A stretch of DNA of 64,000 nt, from positions 1,736,001-1,800,000 of the forward strand of contig NZ_CP024201.1 in assembly GCF_002749615.1 (NCBI RefSeq), in the 5' to 3' direction. This document shows positions 55,895-63,364 of this stretch, in pieces. A program made the translations under genes and the position numbers. The notes under the pieces were generated by a model. That model was not told the origin of the DNA. It searched no databases and was given only the letters and a program-made list of their open reading frames with translations. Origin of the DNA: Caulobacter mirabilis. GTDB lineage: Bacteria > Pseudomonadota > Alphaproteobacteria > Caulobacterales > Caulobacteraceae. Every line of letters begins with the position of its first letter. Within the stretch, counting starts at the first letter, position 1.

Positions 55895-55999
55895 GGTCGT
55901 CCCGGCGAAGGCCGGGATCCAGCTCGTAGGGCTGTGATTTGACGTGAAATCTCCTGTCGCCGAGCCTGAAGCTGGGTCCCGGCCTTCGCCGGGATGACC
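55895..55999. repeat. Intergenic inverted repeat, CCGG-rich family copy 3
   Basis: GTCGTCCCGGCGAAGGCCGG near 55897 pairs with CCGGCCTTCGCCGGGATGAC near 55979, giving 29-nt arms that are almost perfect complements. It sits downstream of the truncated haemoglobin gene. Confidence 0.85.
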
Positions 56000-56024
56000 G
56001 GTAGAGAGTACGAACCCTACGGCG

Positions 56025-56543
56025 CTACCGCCGGTACCGTTCGCCGACGCCGAGCATGACGTTGTTGGCGTTGGCGACGCCCAGTTCCAGGCTCTCGGCG
56101 ATGCGGCGCGCCCGGACCATGACGTGCTCCGCTCCGGCGGGGCTCAGCAGCTCGCGGGCGGTCGCCTCGAACAGCGCCAGCCAGCGGTCGAAATGCTCGG
56201 CGTCGACCGGCAGCCGCATATGCTTGGGCATCGGGCGGCCGTTGTAGAGGCCGGTCGACAGCGCCACCGAGCCCCAGAACAGCTTCATCTGCGCCAGGTG
56301 CGGACCCCAGTCGTCGATCTGGGCGGCGAACACCGGGGCCAGCAGGTCGTCGGCGCGGACCTTGTCGTAGAAGCGTTCGACCAGCTGGTCGATCAGCGCC
56401 TCGTCGATGCCGGTCTCGGCCTTGGCGCGGGCCACGGCGGCCTCGCGGCGGGCGCGGGCCTCTTCGGGCGTGTACGGGGTGGCGTGGAAGGGAAAAGGCT
56501 CGGTCACGGGCGGTAGATAGGGGCGATCCGGCGCCGGCGCCAT
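56025..56543 (-). CDS. Group III truncated haemoglobin
   Basis: A 172-residue globin-like protein. IDQLVERFYDKVRADDLLAPVFAAQIDDWGPHLAQMKLFWGSVAL contains the B/E helices with conserved Phe and Tyr; LPVDAEHFDRWLALFEATARELL carries the proximal His, and ARRIAESLELGVANANN the H helix. The pattern matches group III (HbP) globins, which bind O2/NO in many Alphaproteobacteria. ATG at 56543 gives the full frame; GTG at 56507 would give a 160-residue protein closer to the family length and is equally possible. Confidence 0.88.
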   Translation of the reverse strand: MAPAPDRPYLPPVTEPFPFHATPYTPEEARARREAAVARAKAETGIDEALIDQLVERFYDKVRADDLLAPVFAAQIDDWGPHLAQMKLFWGSVALSTGLYNGRPMPKHMRLPVDAEHFDRWLALFEATARELLSPAGAEHVMVRARRIAESLELGVANANNVMLGVGERYRR

Positions 56544-56610
56544 TGCGCTTGATCAAACCTCGCCTATGTTCACCGCTCCGGCGCAGGGCCGGTCGCTGAT
56601 GGAGGCTCCG

Positions 56611-56721
56611 ATGATCGACAGGACGGAAAACCGCTTCGCCGTTTCCGCTTCCCTGTTCGTGAGCCCCCATGTCTACGCAGACCTTCTTCACCCTGGACTC
56701 CGTCTCCGCGGCCACGCCTGA
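56611..56721 (+). other. Upstream ORF overlapping the ABC-F start
   Basis: ATG at 56611 has a GGAGG 5 nt upstream and opens a 36-codon frame that ends at 56721, overlapping the ABC-F start (56669) out of frame. The ABC-F ATG itself has no good ribosome binding site and is preceded in frame by a TGA at 56660. Such leader peptides regulate several antibiotic-resistance ABC-F genes. Whether this one is translated is unknown. Confidence 0.35.
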
Positions 56722-58282
56722 CGGCCGCGTCCTCTTCGACAATCTGACCCTGGCCGTCGGCCGGGAGCGCACCGGCCTGGTGGGGCGTAACGGCGTGGGC
56801 AAGACCACGCTGCTGCGGCTGCTGACGGGTGAGCAGATTCCCGCCGCCGGCGTTGTCGGACGCGCCGGGCGCGTCGGTCTGCTGCGCCAGACTCTTGAGC
56901 CGCCGCCCGGCGCGACCGTGGCCGACGGGCTGGGCGTCGCCCAGCCGCTGGCCGTCCTGGCTCGGATCGAGGCGGGCGACGGCGGACCGGCCGACTGGGA
57001 CGTCGCCGACTGGTCGCTGGCGGGTCGCATCGAAGACGCGCTGCAGCAGGTCGGTCTGGCGGGTCTGTCGATCGATCGCCCCGCCGCCTCGCTCAGCGGC
57101 GGCCAACTGACGCGTCTGTCGCTCGCCGCCCTGCTGGTCGCCGAGCCCGACGTGATCCTGCTGGACGAGCCGACCAACAATCTCGATGTCGAAGCGCGCG
57201 GCCTCCTGATCGACTTCCTGCGCCGCTGGAAGGGCGGGGCGGTGGTGGTCAGCCACGATCGCGCCCTGCTGCGCGAGATGGACCGGATCGTCGAGCTGTC
57301 GACGCTGGGCGGGCGGGTCTACGGCGGCAACTATGACCTCTACCTGGAGCGGCGCGACCTGGAGCGGGAGGCCGCCGAGCATGATCTGGCCGTGGCCGAG
57401 CGCGACGCCGCCCGGGTTGAGCGCGAGGCGCAGCGGGCGCGAGAGAAGCAAGCCCGCCGCGACGCCGCCGGCCGACGGTTCGCCTCGCGCGGCAGCGAGC
57501 CGAAGATCTTGCTGGGCCGCAATGCCGAGCGGGCGGAGAACACCGCCGGCCGCCGGGAGCGCCTCAACGAACGCCAGCGCGAAGGGGCCGGCGAAACGCT
57601 GGCGGAGGCCCGCGCCGGCGTCGAGCGGGTGAGGGCCCTGGCCTTCGATCTGCCGTCGTCGGGCCTGCCGGACGGTCGGACCGTGCTCGCGTTCGAGGAG
57701 GTCGGCTTCGGCTATGGCGAAGAGACGCCGGTGCTGTCGGAAGTGTCTTTGAAGATCGTCGGGCCGGAGCGGGTCGCGGTGACCGGGCCGAACGGCTCGG
57801 GCAAGACGACCCTGATCCGCCTGGCGTCCGGCGCGCTGGAGCCGACGGCGGGACGCGTCGTACGGGGCGTGCGGTCGGTGCTGCTGGACCAGAAGGCGGC
57901 GGTTCTGCGCGACGAGGAGAGCATCCTGGACGGCTTTCGCAGGATCAATCCGGCGGCGACGCTGAACGACGCCCACGCCGCTTTGGCGCGGTTCCTGTTC
58001 CGCAACGCCGCCGCCCATCAGATGGTCGGTTCGCTGAGCGGCGGGGAGCGGCTGCGGGCGGCGCTGGCCTGCGTCCTGTCATCGCCGGAGCCGCCCCAAC
58101 TGCTGATCCTGGACGAGCCGACCAACCACCTGGATCTGCAGTCGATCGAGGCGGTCGAAGGCGCCGTGGCCGGCTACGACGGGGCGTTGGTGGTGGTCAG
58201 CCACGACCGCGACTTCCTGGAGGCGGTCGGGATCGAGCGGGAAGTCGGGCTTTCCGCCGGCGCCATCCGGGCCGGATCGTAG
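56669..58282 (+). CDS. ABC-F family ATPase
   Basis: A 537-residue soluble protein with two ABC modules and no membrane domain. First Walker A GLVGRNGVGKTTLLRLLTG near residue 34, signature LSGGQLTRLSLA near 140 and Walker B ILLDEPTNNLDVEA; second Walker A VAVTGPNGSGKTTLIRLASG near 370, signature SLSGGERLRAALA near 455 and LLILDEPTNHLDLQSIEAVE. The linker (about 230-320) is long, Arg/Glu-rich and coiled. ABC-F proteins act on the ribosome (translation rescue or drug protection); this copy cannot be assigned to a subfamily. Confidence 0.92.
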   Translation: MSTQTFFTLDSVSAATPDGRVLFDNLTLAVGRERTGLVGRNGVGKTTLLRLLTGEQIPAAGVVGRAGRVGLLRQTLEPPPGATVADGLGVAQPLAVLARIEAGDGGPADWDVADWSLAGRIEDALQQVGLAGLSIDRPAASLSGGQLTRLSLAALLVAEPDVILLDEPTNNLDVEARGLLIDFLRRWKGGAVVVSHDRALLREMDRIVELSTLGGRVYGGNYDLYLERRDLEREAAEHDLAVAERDAARVEREAQRAREKQARRDAAGRRFASRGSEPKILLGRNAERAENTAGRRERLNERQREGAGETLAEARAGVERVRALAFDLPSSGLPDGRTVLAFEEVGFGYGEETPVLSEVSLKIVGPERVAVTGPNGSGKTTLIRLASGALEPTAGRVVRGVRSVLLDQKAAVLRDEESILDGFRRINPAATLNDAHAALARFLFRNAAAHQMVGSLSGGERLRAALACVLSSPEPPQLLILDEPTNHLDLQSIEAVEGAVAGYDGALVVVSHDRDFLEAVGIEREVGLSAGAIRAGS

Positions 58283-58286
58283 CGGA

Positions 58287-58351
58287 GGGCCGGGACCCCG
58301 TTTCGGTCGAACGCCTGGGTCCCGGTTCGGCCTGCGGCCGTCCGGGATGAT
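58287..58351. repeat. Intergenic inverted repeat, CCGG-rich family copy 4 (shorter)
   Basis: GGGCCGGGACCCC near 58287 and CTGGGTCCCGG with CCGTCCGGGATGATC (to 58351) form the arms. The right half matches the right arm of copy 1 (7491-7528). It separates the convergent ABC-F and thioesterase genes. Confidence 0.7.
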
Positions 58352-58756
58352 CTATTGAACGATCTGGAAGGTCGCGTTGGCGCGGGCGCAGGGGACGCCG
58401 TCGGCGGTGACCAGGGCGCTAGCGAAACAGAGGTTTTTGCCGCGCTTCACGACCGTCGGCTCGACCTGCAGCCACTGGCCGATCCGGGCGATGGCCAGGA
58501 AGTCGAGCGCCAGGTTCACCGTCACCAGGCCGCCCGCCTTGGCGATCCCCAGGCCGCAGCTGAGGCCCATGGCGTTGTCGGCCAGGGCGCTGATGAGGCC
58601 GCCGTGGGCGAAGCCGCGGCTGTTGGTGTGGGCTTCCGCGACCCGCAGGCCGAGCTGGAGGGCGTCGTCCGTCCGTCGGCTGAACAACGGCTCCCAGGCG
58701 TCGGTGACCGGGCTTTTGCGGGCGTGCGGCGTGAAGCCCTCGGGAACGGCGGTCAT
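58352..58756 (-). CDS. PaaI-family hotdog thioesterase
   Basis: A 134-residue acyl-CoA thioesterase of the hotdog fold. HTNSRGFAHGGLISALADNAMGLSC contains the HGG catalytic-loop motif with the Asp in ALAD, and LVTVNLALDFLAIARIGQWLQVEPTVVKRGKNLCFASALVT covers the central strands. ATG at 58756 is placed with AGAAGG 9 nt before it; an ATG two codons upstream (58762) is also possible. It is divergent from a TetR regulator with a palindrome between them. Confidence 0.88.
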   Translation of the reverse strand: MTAVPEGFTPHARKSPVTDAWEPLFSRRTDDALQLGLRVAEAHTNSRGFAHGGLISALADNAMGLSCGLGIAKAGGLVTVNLALDFLAIARIGQWLQVEPTVVKRGKNLCFASALVTADGVPCARANATFQIVQ

Positions 58757-58778
58757 GGTCATCAACCTTCTATTGATG

Positions 58779-58790
58779 TAGACCAGTCTA
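58779..58790. promoter_or_regulatory. TetR/YxaF-type operator candidate
   Basis: TAGAC-CA-GTCTA is an inverted repeat with 5-nt arms in the 45-nt gap between the divergent thioesterase and TetR genes. TAGAC-type half-sites resemble the operators of LmrA/YxaF-like TetR proteins, the subgroup of the adjacent regulator. Confidence 0.55.
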
Positions 58791-58801
58791 TATAGATTCC
58801 G

Positions 58802-59398
58802 ATGCCAGCCCAGCCCAAACATCGCGCCGCCATCGTCGCCGCCGCCGCCGGCCTGTTCCGCCGCAACGGCTACGCCGCCACGGGGCTCAACGACATCGTC
58901 GCCCGCAGCAAGGCGCCGAAGGGGTCGCTGTACCACTACTTCCCGCGCGGGAAGGCCCAGATCGGCGAGGCGGCGGTCCTCGCGGCGGGGGCGCTGGTCC
59001 GGGACACGCTGGAACGCCTCGCGGTCGAGCAGCCGGACGCGGCGGCTTTGGTCCGGGAGTATGTCCGCTGGCTGGGGATCTGGATGGCCCAGTCCGGTTG
59101 GCGGGACGGTTGCCCGATCACCACCGTGCTGCTGGAGACGGCGGCCGAGGACGAGATCATCCGGGCGGCCGGACGCGAGGCCTTCGCCGGCTGGGTCGAG
59201 GTCCTGACGCGCAGGTTGGAGGCCGACGGCGTCGCGCCTGAGCGGGCCAAGTCCCTCGCCGGCGTGGCCGTCTCCGCCCTCGAAGGCAGCCTGATCCAGG
59301 CCCGCGTCGAGCGTTCCGAGGCGCCGATCGCCGCCGTCGGCGAGATGCTGGCCGAGCTGTTCGCCGCCGCCCGCTATCCCTTGGGAGGCAGGGCGTAG
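58802..59398 (+). CDS. TetR/AcrR-family transcriptional regulator, YxaF/LmrA type
   Basis: A 198-residue repressor. The N-terminal HTH is IVAAAAGLFRRNGYAATGLNDIVARSKAPKGSLYHYFPRGKAQ (residues 10-52), with the APKGSLYHYF block of the YxaF/LmrA branch. The C-terminal domain holds WRDGCPITTVLLETA, also typical of this branch. Divergent from the thioesterase gene, which it probably represses together with itself. It converges on, and overlaps by 25 nt, the glucose dehydrogenase gene. Confidence 0.92.
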   Translation: MPAQPKHRAAIVAAAAGLFRRNGYAATGLNDIVARSKAPKGSLYHYFPRGKAQIGEAAVLAAGALVRDTLERLAVEQPDAAALVREYVRWLGIWMAQSGWRDGCPITTVLLETAAEDEIIRAAGREAFAGWVEVLTRRLEADGVAPERAKSLAGVAVSALEGSLIQARVERSEAPIAAVGEMLAELFAAARYPLGGRA

Positions 59399-61734
59399 GC
59401 GATGACGTAGTCGCCGCGATCAGGCGACTGCCGCGAGCCGCCCGCGAAGACGATGACGAACTGCCGCCCGCTTTTCGGGGACAGATAGGTCACCGGCGTG
59501 GTCTGGGTCCCCACCGGCAGCCGTCCGCGCCACAGCTCCTTGCCCGTCGCCGTGTCGTAGGCGCGCAGGTAGTAGTCCAGCGTGCCGGCATAGAAGACCA
59601 GGCCCGAGCGGGTGGCCATCGGCCCGCCGACGGTCGGCATCCCGACGGGGATCGGCAGACCCATCTTGATCCCTAGCGGCCCGGTGTCGCGGACCGTGCC
59701 CAGTGGTGATTGCCAGACGATGCTGCGGGTCGCCAAGTCTATGGCCGTGAGCGTGCCATAGGGCGGCTTCTGGCAGGGGACGCCCAGCGGGGACATGAAG
59801 TTGCTCTTCGCCGCGCCGTAAGGGGTGCCGCGCTGGGGCGACAGGCCGTCGTGCGAGGCCGCGGCGCCGGCCTTGTCGGCCTGGGCGCGCGGGACCAGCT
59901 GAACCTTCTGGCCCGAGCGGGTGTCGTTGACGATCAGATAGCCGGAGCGCTCGTCGATCGCCGCGCTGCCCCAGTTCATCCCGCCATAGTAGCCGGGCCA
60001 CTGCAGGCTCGGGATCTCGCCGGGCGCGGTGAACTCGCCATGGTAGCGCAGCTTGCGGAAGGCGATCCGGCAGACGAGCTGGTCGAACGGCGTGGCCCCC
60101 CACATGGAGGCTTCCGTGAGCGGTTCGACCCCGATCGCCGGCATGCCGACCGAATAGGGCTGGGTCCTGGCGGTCCAGTCGCCGGGCGCGGCGCCCTGCG
60201 GGACCGGCTTGTCCTCGACCCGGGCCAGCGGCGCGCCGGTGCGGCGGTCGAGCATGAAGATCTGGCCGCGCTTGGTGATCTGGATCAGCGCCGGCGTGCC
60301 GTCGGCCAGGTCGTAGAGCGCCGGCTGGGACGGAACGTCGTAGTCCCACAGGTCATGCCGGACGGTCTGGAACGTCCAGCGCGGCCGGCCGGTGGCGATG
60401 TCCAGGGCCACGATGGATGAGGCGTACTGCTCGTCGAACGGCCGCCGGTGGCCGCCGAAGAAGTCGGGCGTGGCGTTGCCGGTGGGGATGTAGACCAGGC
60501 CCAGGGCCGCGTCGAAGGCCGGGGTCGACCACATGTTCGGCGTGCCGCGGGTGTAGCTCTTGCCCTCCGGCGGCAGCTTCGTGATCGACGGATCGCCCAT
60601 GTCCCAGGCCCAGACCAGCTCGCCGGTCCAGGCGTTGAAGGCGCGGATGACGCCGGACGGCTCGCCGACCTCGACGTTGTCGAGCACCCAGCCGCCGATG
60701 ATGACCAGGTCGCCGACGACGGTGGGCGTCGAGGTCTGGAAATAGAAGCCGGGCTTCACCTCGCCCATGCCCTGTTTGAGGTCGACGGTTCCGGCCTTGC
60801 CGAAGCCGGGGCAGGGGGCGCCCGTCTCGGAATCCAGCGCGATCAGGCGGGCGTCGATGGTGGTCAGCAGGATGCGCTTGTCGCAGCTTGCCGCCGGCCG
60901 GGACGCGAGCAGCGGCGTCTCGTAGTAGCCGACGCCGCGACAGCGCTGCCACAGCGGTGAACTAGCCTTCGGGTCGAACTTCCAGCGCTGTTCGCCGGTC
61001 TCGGCGTCCAGGGCGTAGACGATGTTGTGCGGGGTGCAGACGTACAGCTTGTCGCCGACCTGCATGGGGGTGTTCTGGTTCTCGGCCCCGGCGTTCGGCG
61101 GGCCGCCAACGGGCGCGTCGCCTGTACGGAAGGTCCAGGCGACCTTCAGCTTGTCGACGTTGCCGGGATTGATCTGGGTGAACGGCGCGAACCGCGTGCC
61201 GCGCGGCGTGCGGCCGTAGTAGCGCCAGTCGTTTCCGCCGGGGTCGGGCGCCGAGGCCAGGGCCGGCAGCGGCTGCCGGGCGGGGATGATCGGACCCATC
61301 CGGAAGGCGTGTACGATCGTCCAGACGAGGCCGAGCGCCACGAGCGCGGCGACGATCCGGGTGGTCAGGCGGCTCGGGAAGGCGGGGCCGACGCGCAGAT
61401 AGGGCGCCGCGAGAAGCACGCAGACCCAGATCAGCGACGGCGCGAACAGCCGCGACACCAGGGGCCAGAAGTCGAAGCCGACCTCCCAGACCGCCCACAG
61501 GATCGTGACGGTCATCACCGTGCAGTAGAGCCAGGCGCCGGCGCGGTTTCGAAGGGCGATGAAGGCGCCCGAGGCGACCAGCGCCAGACCGACGGGCGCG
61601 AAGTACCAGGAGCCGCCCAGCGAGAGCAGATAGAGCCCGCCGACCAGCAGATAGAGCCCCGCGAGCGCGACGACGGCGCCCAGGGCGAGGATGGCCAGCG
61701 TTCCGGCCAGGCCCGGACGTCCGTTGTCGCTCAT
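59374..61734 (-). CDS. gcd: Membrane-bound PQQ-dependent glucose dehydrogenase
   Basis: A 786-residue quinoprotein that oxidises glucose to gluconolactone in the periplasm and passes electrons to ubiquinone. About five N-terminal membrane segments (to residue 145) precede the eight-bladed PQQ domain: GNDWRYYGRTPRGTRFAPFTQI, YALDAETGEQRWKFDPKA, RCRGVGYYE, WDYDVPSQPALYDL and GQIFMLDRRTGAPL, ending TTPVTYLSPKSGRQFVIVFAGG. Length is close to E. coli Gcd. ATG at 61734 with GGGAG upstream. No PQQ synthesis genes are in the window. Confidence 0.94.
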   Translation of the reverse strand: MSDNGRPGLAGTLAILALGAVVALAGLYLLVGGLYLLSLGGSWYFAPVGLALVASGAFIALRNRAGAWLYCTVMTVTILWAVWEVGFDFWPLVSRLFAPSLIWVCVLLAAPYLRVGPAFPSRLTTRIVAALVALGLVWTIVHAFRMGPIIPARQPLPALASAPDPGGNDWRYYGRTPRGTRFAPFTQINPGNVDKLKVAWTFRTGDAPVGGPPNAGAENQNTPMQVGDKLYVCTPHNIVYALDAETGEQRWKFDPKASSPLWQRCRGVGYYETPLLASRPAASCDKRILLTTIDARLIALDSETGAPCPGFGKAGTVDLKQGMGEVKPGFYFQTSTPTVVGDLVIIGGWVLDNVEVGEPSGVIRAFNAWTGELVWAWDMGDPSITKLPPEGKSYTRGTPNMWSTPAFDAALGLVYIPTGNATPDFFGGHRRPFDEQYASSIVALDIATGRPRWTFQTVRHDLWDYDVPSQPALYDLADGTPALIQITKRGQIFMLDRRTGAPLARVEDKPVPQGAAPGDWTARTQPYSVGMPAIGVEPLTEASMWGATPFDQLVCRIAFRKLRYHGEFTAPGEIPSLQWPGYYGGMNWGSAAIDERSGYLIVNDTRSGQKVQLVPRAQADKAGAAASHDGLSPQRGTPYGAAKSNFMSPLGVPCQKPPYGTLTAIDLATRSIVWQSPLGTVRDTGPLGIKMGLPIPVGMPTVGGPMATRSGLVFYAGTLDYYLRAYDTATGKELWRGRLPVGTQTTPVTYLSPKSGRQFVIVFAGGSRQSPDRGDYVIAYALPPKG

Positions 61735-61833
61735 CGTCCGGAGACTCCCTGTCGACACCCTGCGACCTTTGCGCGCGCCGCCTGGGCGTGCAATCGGGTC
61801 TCTCCCTGATGCCGCCGCGCGCAGCAGGCGAAG

Positions 61834-61853
61834 CCCCGCACGCCCGTGCGGGG
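61834..61853. other. Perfect inverted repeat between gcd and the ParA-like gene
   Basis: CCCCGCACG-CC-CGTGCGGGG: two 9-nt arms with a 2-nt centre, located 100 nt upstream of gcd and 73 nt upstream of the divergent ATPase gene. There is no T-run, so a protein-binding site or leader hairpin is as likely as a terminator. Confidence 0.5.
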
Positions 61854-61925
61854 AAACATCATGTTTTTGACACGCGTCTGGGATAACGCCGTTGTCTTCC
61901 GGGGCGGTCGTTGGGGAGCCGGCAC

Positions 61926-62621
61926 ATGCGGACGCTCGCGATCCTTTCGCGCAAGGGCGGCACGGGCAAGACGACGCTGGCCCTGCATCTGGCCGTCGCG
62001 GCCCGCGCGGCGGGGCTGTCGGCCCTGATCGCGGACCTCGACCGGCAGCATTCGGCGATGGAGTGGGCGCGGGTGCGCGGTCCGGTGGGGCCGGCGGTCG
62101 AGCCGGTGAAGCCCGGCGCTCTGTTCACGCGCCAGCAGGACGCCCGCCGCCAGGGCCTGGACCTGCTGGTCGTCGACACCGGCCCGAACATCGAGGGCGA
62201 CGTCGAACAGGCCACGCGCTGCGCCGACCTCTGCCTGGTCGTGACCCGGCCGAACTTCTTCGATGTGCGGGCCGTCGCCGACACGGCCGCCCTGGTCGAG
62301 CGGATCGGCCGGCAGGGCGTCTTCGTGCTGAACCAGGCGCCGCCTCGGCGCAGCGGGGTCGAGGCGCCTGTCGTGGTCGAGGCCGCCGAGGGGTTGCAAG
62401 GGCTCGGGCTGCCGCTGGCGCCGATCGGGCTGCGCGCCCGCGCCGCCTACCAGCAGGGCGTGGCCATGGGGCTGACGGCGCAGGAAATCGACCCGGCCTG
62501 CCTGGCGGCGCGGGAGGTGACGGCGCTCTGGCGCTGGGTGGCCGCGGCGCTCTGGCCGATGCCGGGGCTGGAGCGCCGGCCGGAGCCGGCGGACGACGTC
62601 AGGCCCGTTTGTTCAGCGTGA
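61926..62621 (+). CDS. ParA/MinD-superfamily ATPase
   Basis: A 231-residue P-loop ATPase. LAILSRKGGTGKTTLALHLAVAA near residue 5 is the deviant Walker A (KGGTGKT), ALIADLDRQHSAMEW Walker A', and LLVVDTGPNIEGDVEQATRCADLCLVVTRP the Walker B region. It is orphan, with no parB nearby. ATG at 61926. It converges on the flagellar FlbY-like gene and overlaps its end by 23 nt. Possible roles include protein localisation; the flagellar context is suggestive but not proof. Confidence 0.88.
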   Translation: MRTLAILSRKGGTGKTTLALHLAVAARAAGLSALIADLDRQHSAMEWARVRGPVGPAVEPVKPGALFTRQQDARRQGLDLLVVDTGPNIEGDVEQATRCADLCLVVTRPNFFDVRAVADTAALVERIGRQGVFVLNQAPPRRSGVEAPVVVEAAEGLQGLGLPLAPIGLRARAAYQQGVAMGLTAQEIDPACLAAREVTALWRWVAAALWPMPGLERRPEPADDVRPVCSA

Positions 62622-63039
62622 TCGCGCGGGCGTCGCCGGCGTGGGGATTGGCGGCGGGGCCGTAGCCGGTTCCGCTGGTCCGCTGGGAGGCGACCTCGTC
62701 GGCGATGGCGCGGACCAGGCCCTCGGTGATGGTGCGGGCGGCTTCGATCGCTCTGCCCTGGCGCGCCAGGACGGCGTCGAAGGCTTCGGTCGACCGCATC
62801 AGCCGCGCGCGCTGCTCCAGCGGGGCGGCTTCGATCATCGCCGGCGCGGCCCGCACCTTCTGCGACTCCAGCCGGTAGATGTTGGCCAGCCGGGTCATCT
62901 CCTCCATCGACTCGGCGGCGTCCTGCGGACGGCGCTGTTCGAAGGCCTGGCACTGGGCGGCCATCATGCCGGTCAGGCGGTCGGTGAGGATGATCAGCTG
63001 TTCGACGCGGTCGGCGGCGTCGCGGGCGTCAAGCGCCAT
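62599..63039 (-). CDS. FlbY/FlgN-like flagellar protein
   Basis: A 146-residue helical protein. DRVEQLIILTDRLTGMMAAQCQAFEQRRPQDA and EEMTRLANIYRLESQKVR resemble the amphipathic helices of FlgN-type export chaperones, and its place after flgI and the flgJ-like gene matches FlbY of Caulobacter (from knowledge of that operon). It overlaps the upstream gene by 11 nt. Expected role: flagellar hook/rod assembly or export chaperoning. Its 3' end overlaps the ParA-like gene. Confidence 0.72.
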   Translation of the reverse strand: MALDARDAADRVEQLIILTDRLTGMMAAQCQAFEQRRPQDAAESMEEMTRLANIYRLESQKVRAAPAMIEAAPLEQRARLMRSTEAFDAVLARQGRAIEAARTITEGLVRAIADEVASQRTSGTGYGPAANPHAGDARAITLNKRA

Positions 63040-63364
63040 GGACGTTTCCTTCTGAACTGAGACCCTGGAGCTTGAGCATTTCGCGCTGGACGGAGTCGGC
63101 GACCCCGACGCCGCCGGATTTGGCGATCTGTTTGCCGATGGCGTCGGTCAGGAACGAGCGCCACATGCCCTCGGCCTGGCCGCCGCCGAACGGACCGTCG
63201 GTGGGCAGGCTGTCGAACATCGGCTTGAGCATCGCGGCGATGAACGAGGCCTCGAAGTCCTGGGCCGTCTTGGCGATCTGGCCGCGCTTGGCCAGATCGG
63301 CGGCGGAGCCGGCCGTAGGCTTGCTGAGATAGAGACTGGTCGGAGCCGTGATCGTGGCGTCCAT
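63029..63364 (-). CDS. flgJ: Rod-binding protein, FlgJ N-terminal domain type
   Basis: A 111-residue protein matching only the rod-capping half of FlgJ. AQDFEASFIAAMLKPMFDSLP, GGGQAEGMWRSFLTDAIGKQIAKSGGVGVADSVQREML is the rod-binding domain. The muramidase domain of enterobacterial FlgJ is absent, as usual in Alphaproteobacteria. ATG at 63364 overlaps the flgI stop by one base (TGATG); a GTG one codon upstream is ignored. Confidence 0.9.
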   Translation of the reverse strand: MDATITAPTSLYLSKPTAGSAADLAKRGQIAKTAQDFEASFIAAMLKPMFDSLPTDGPFGGGQAEGMWRSFLTDAIGKQIAKSGGVGVADSVQREMLKLQGLSSEGNVHGA

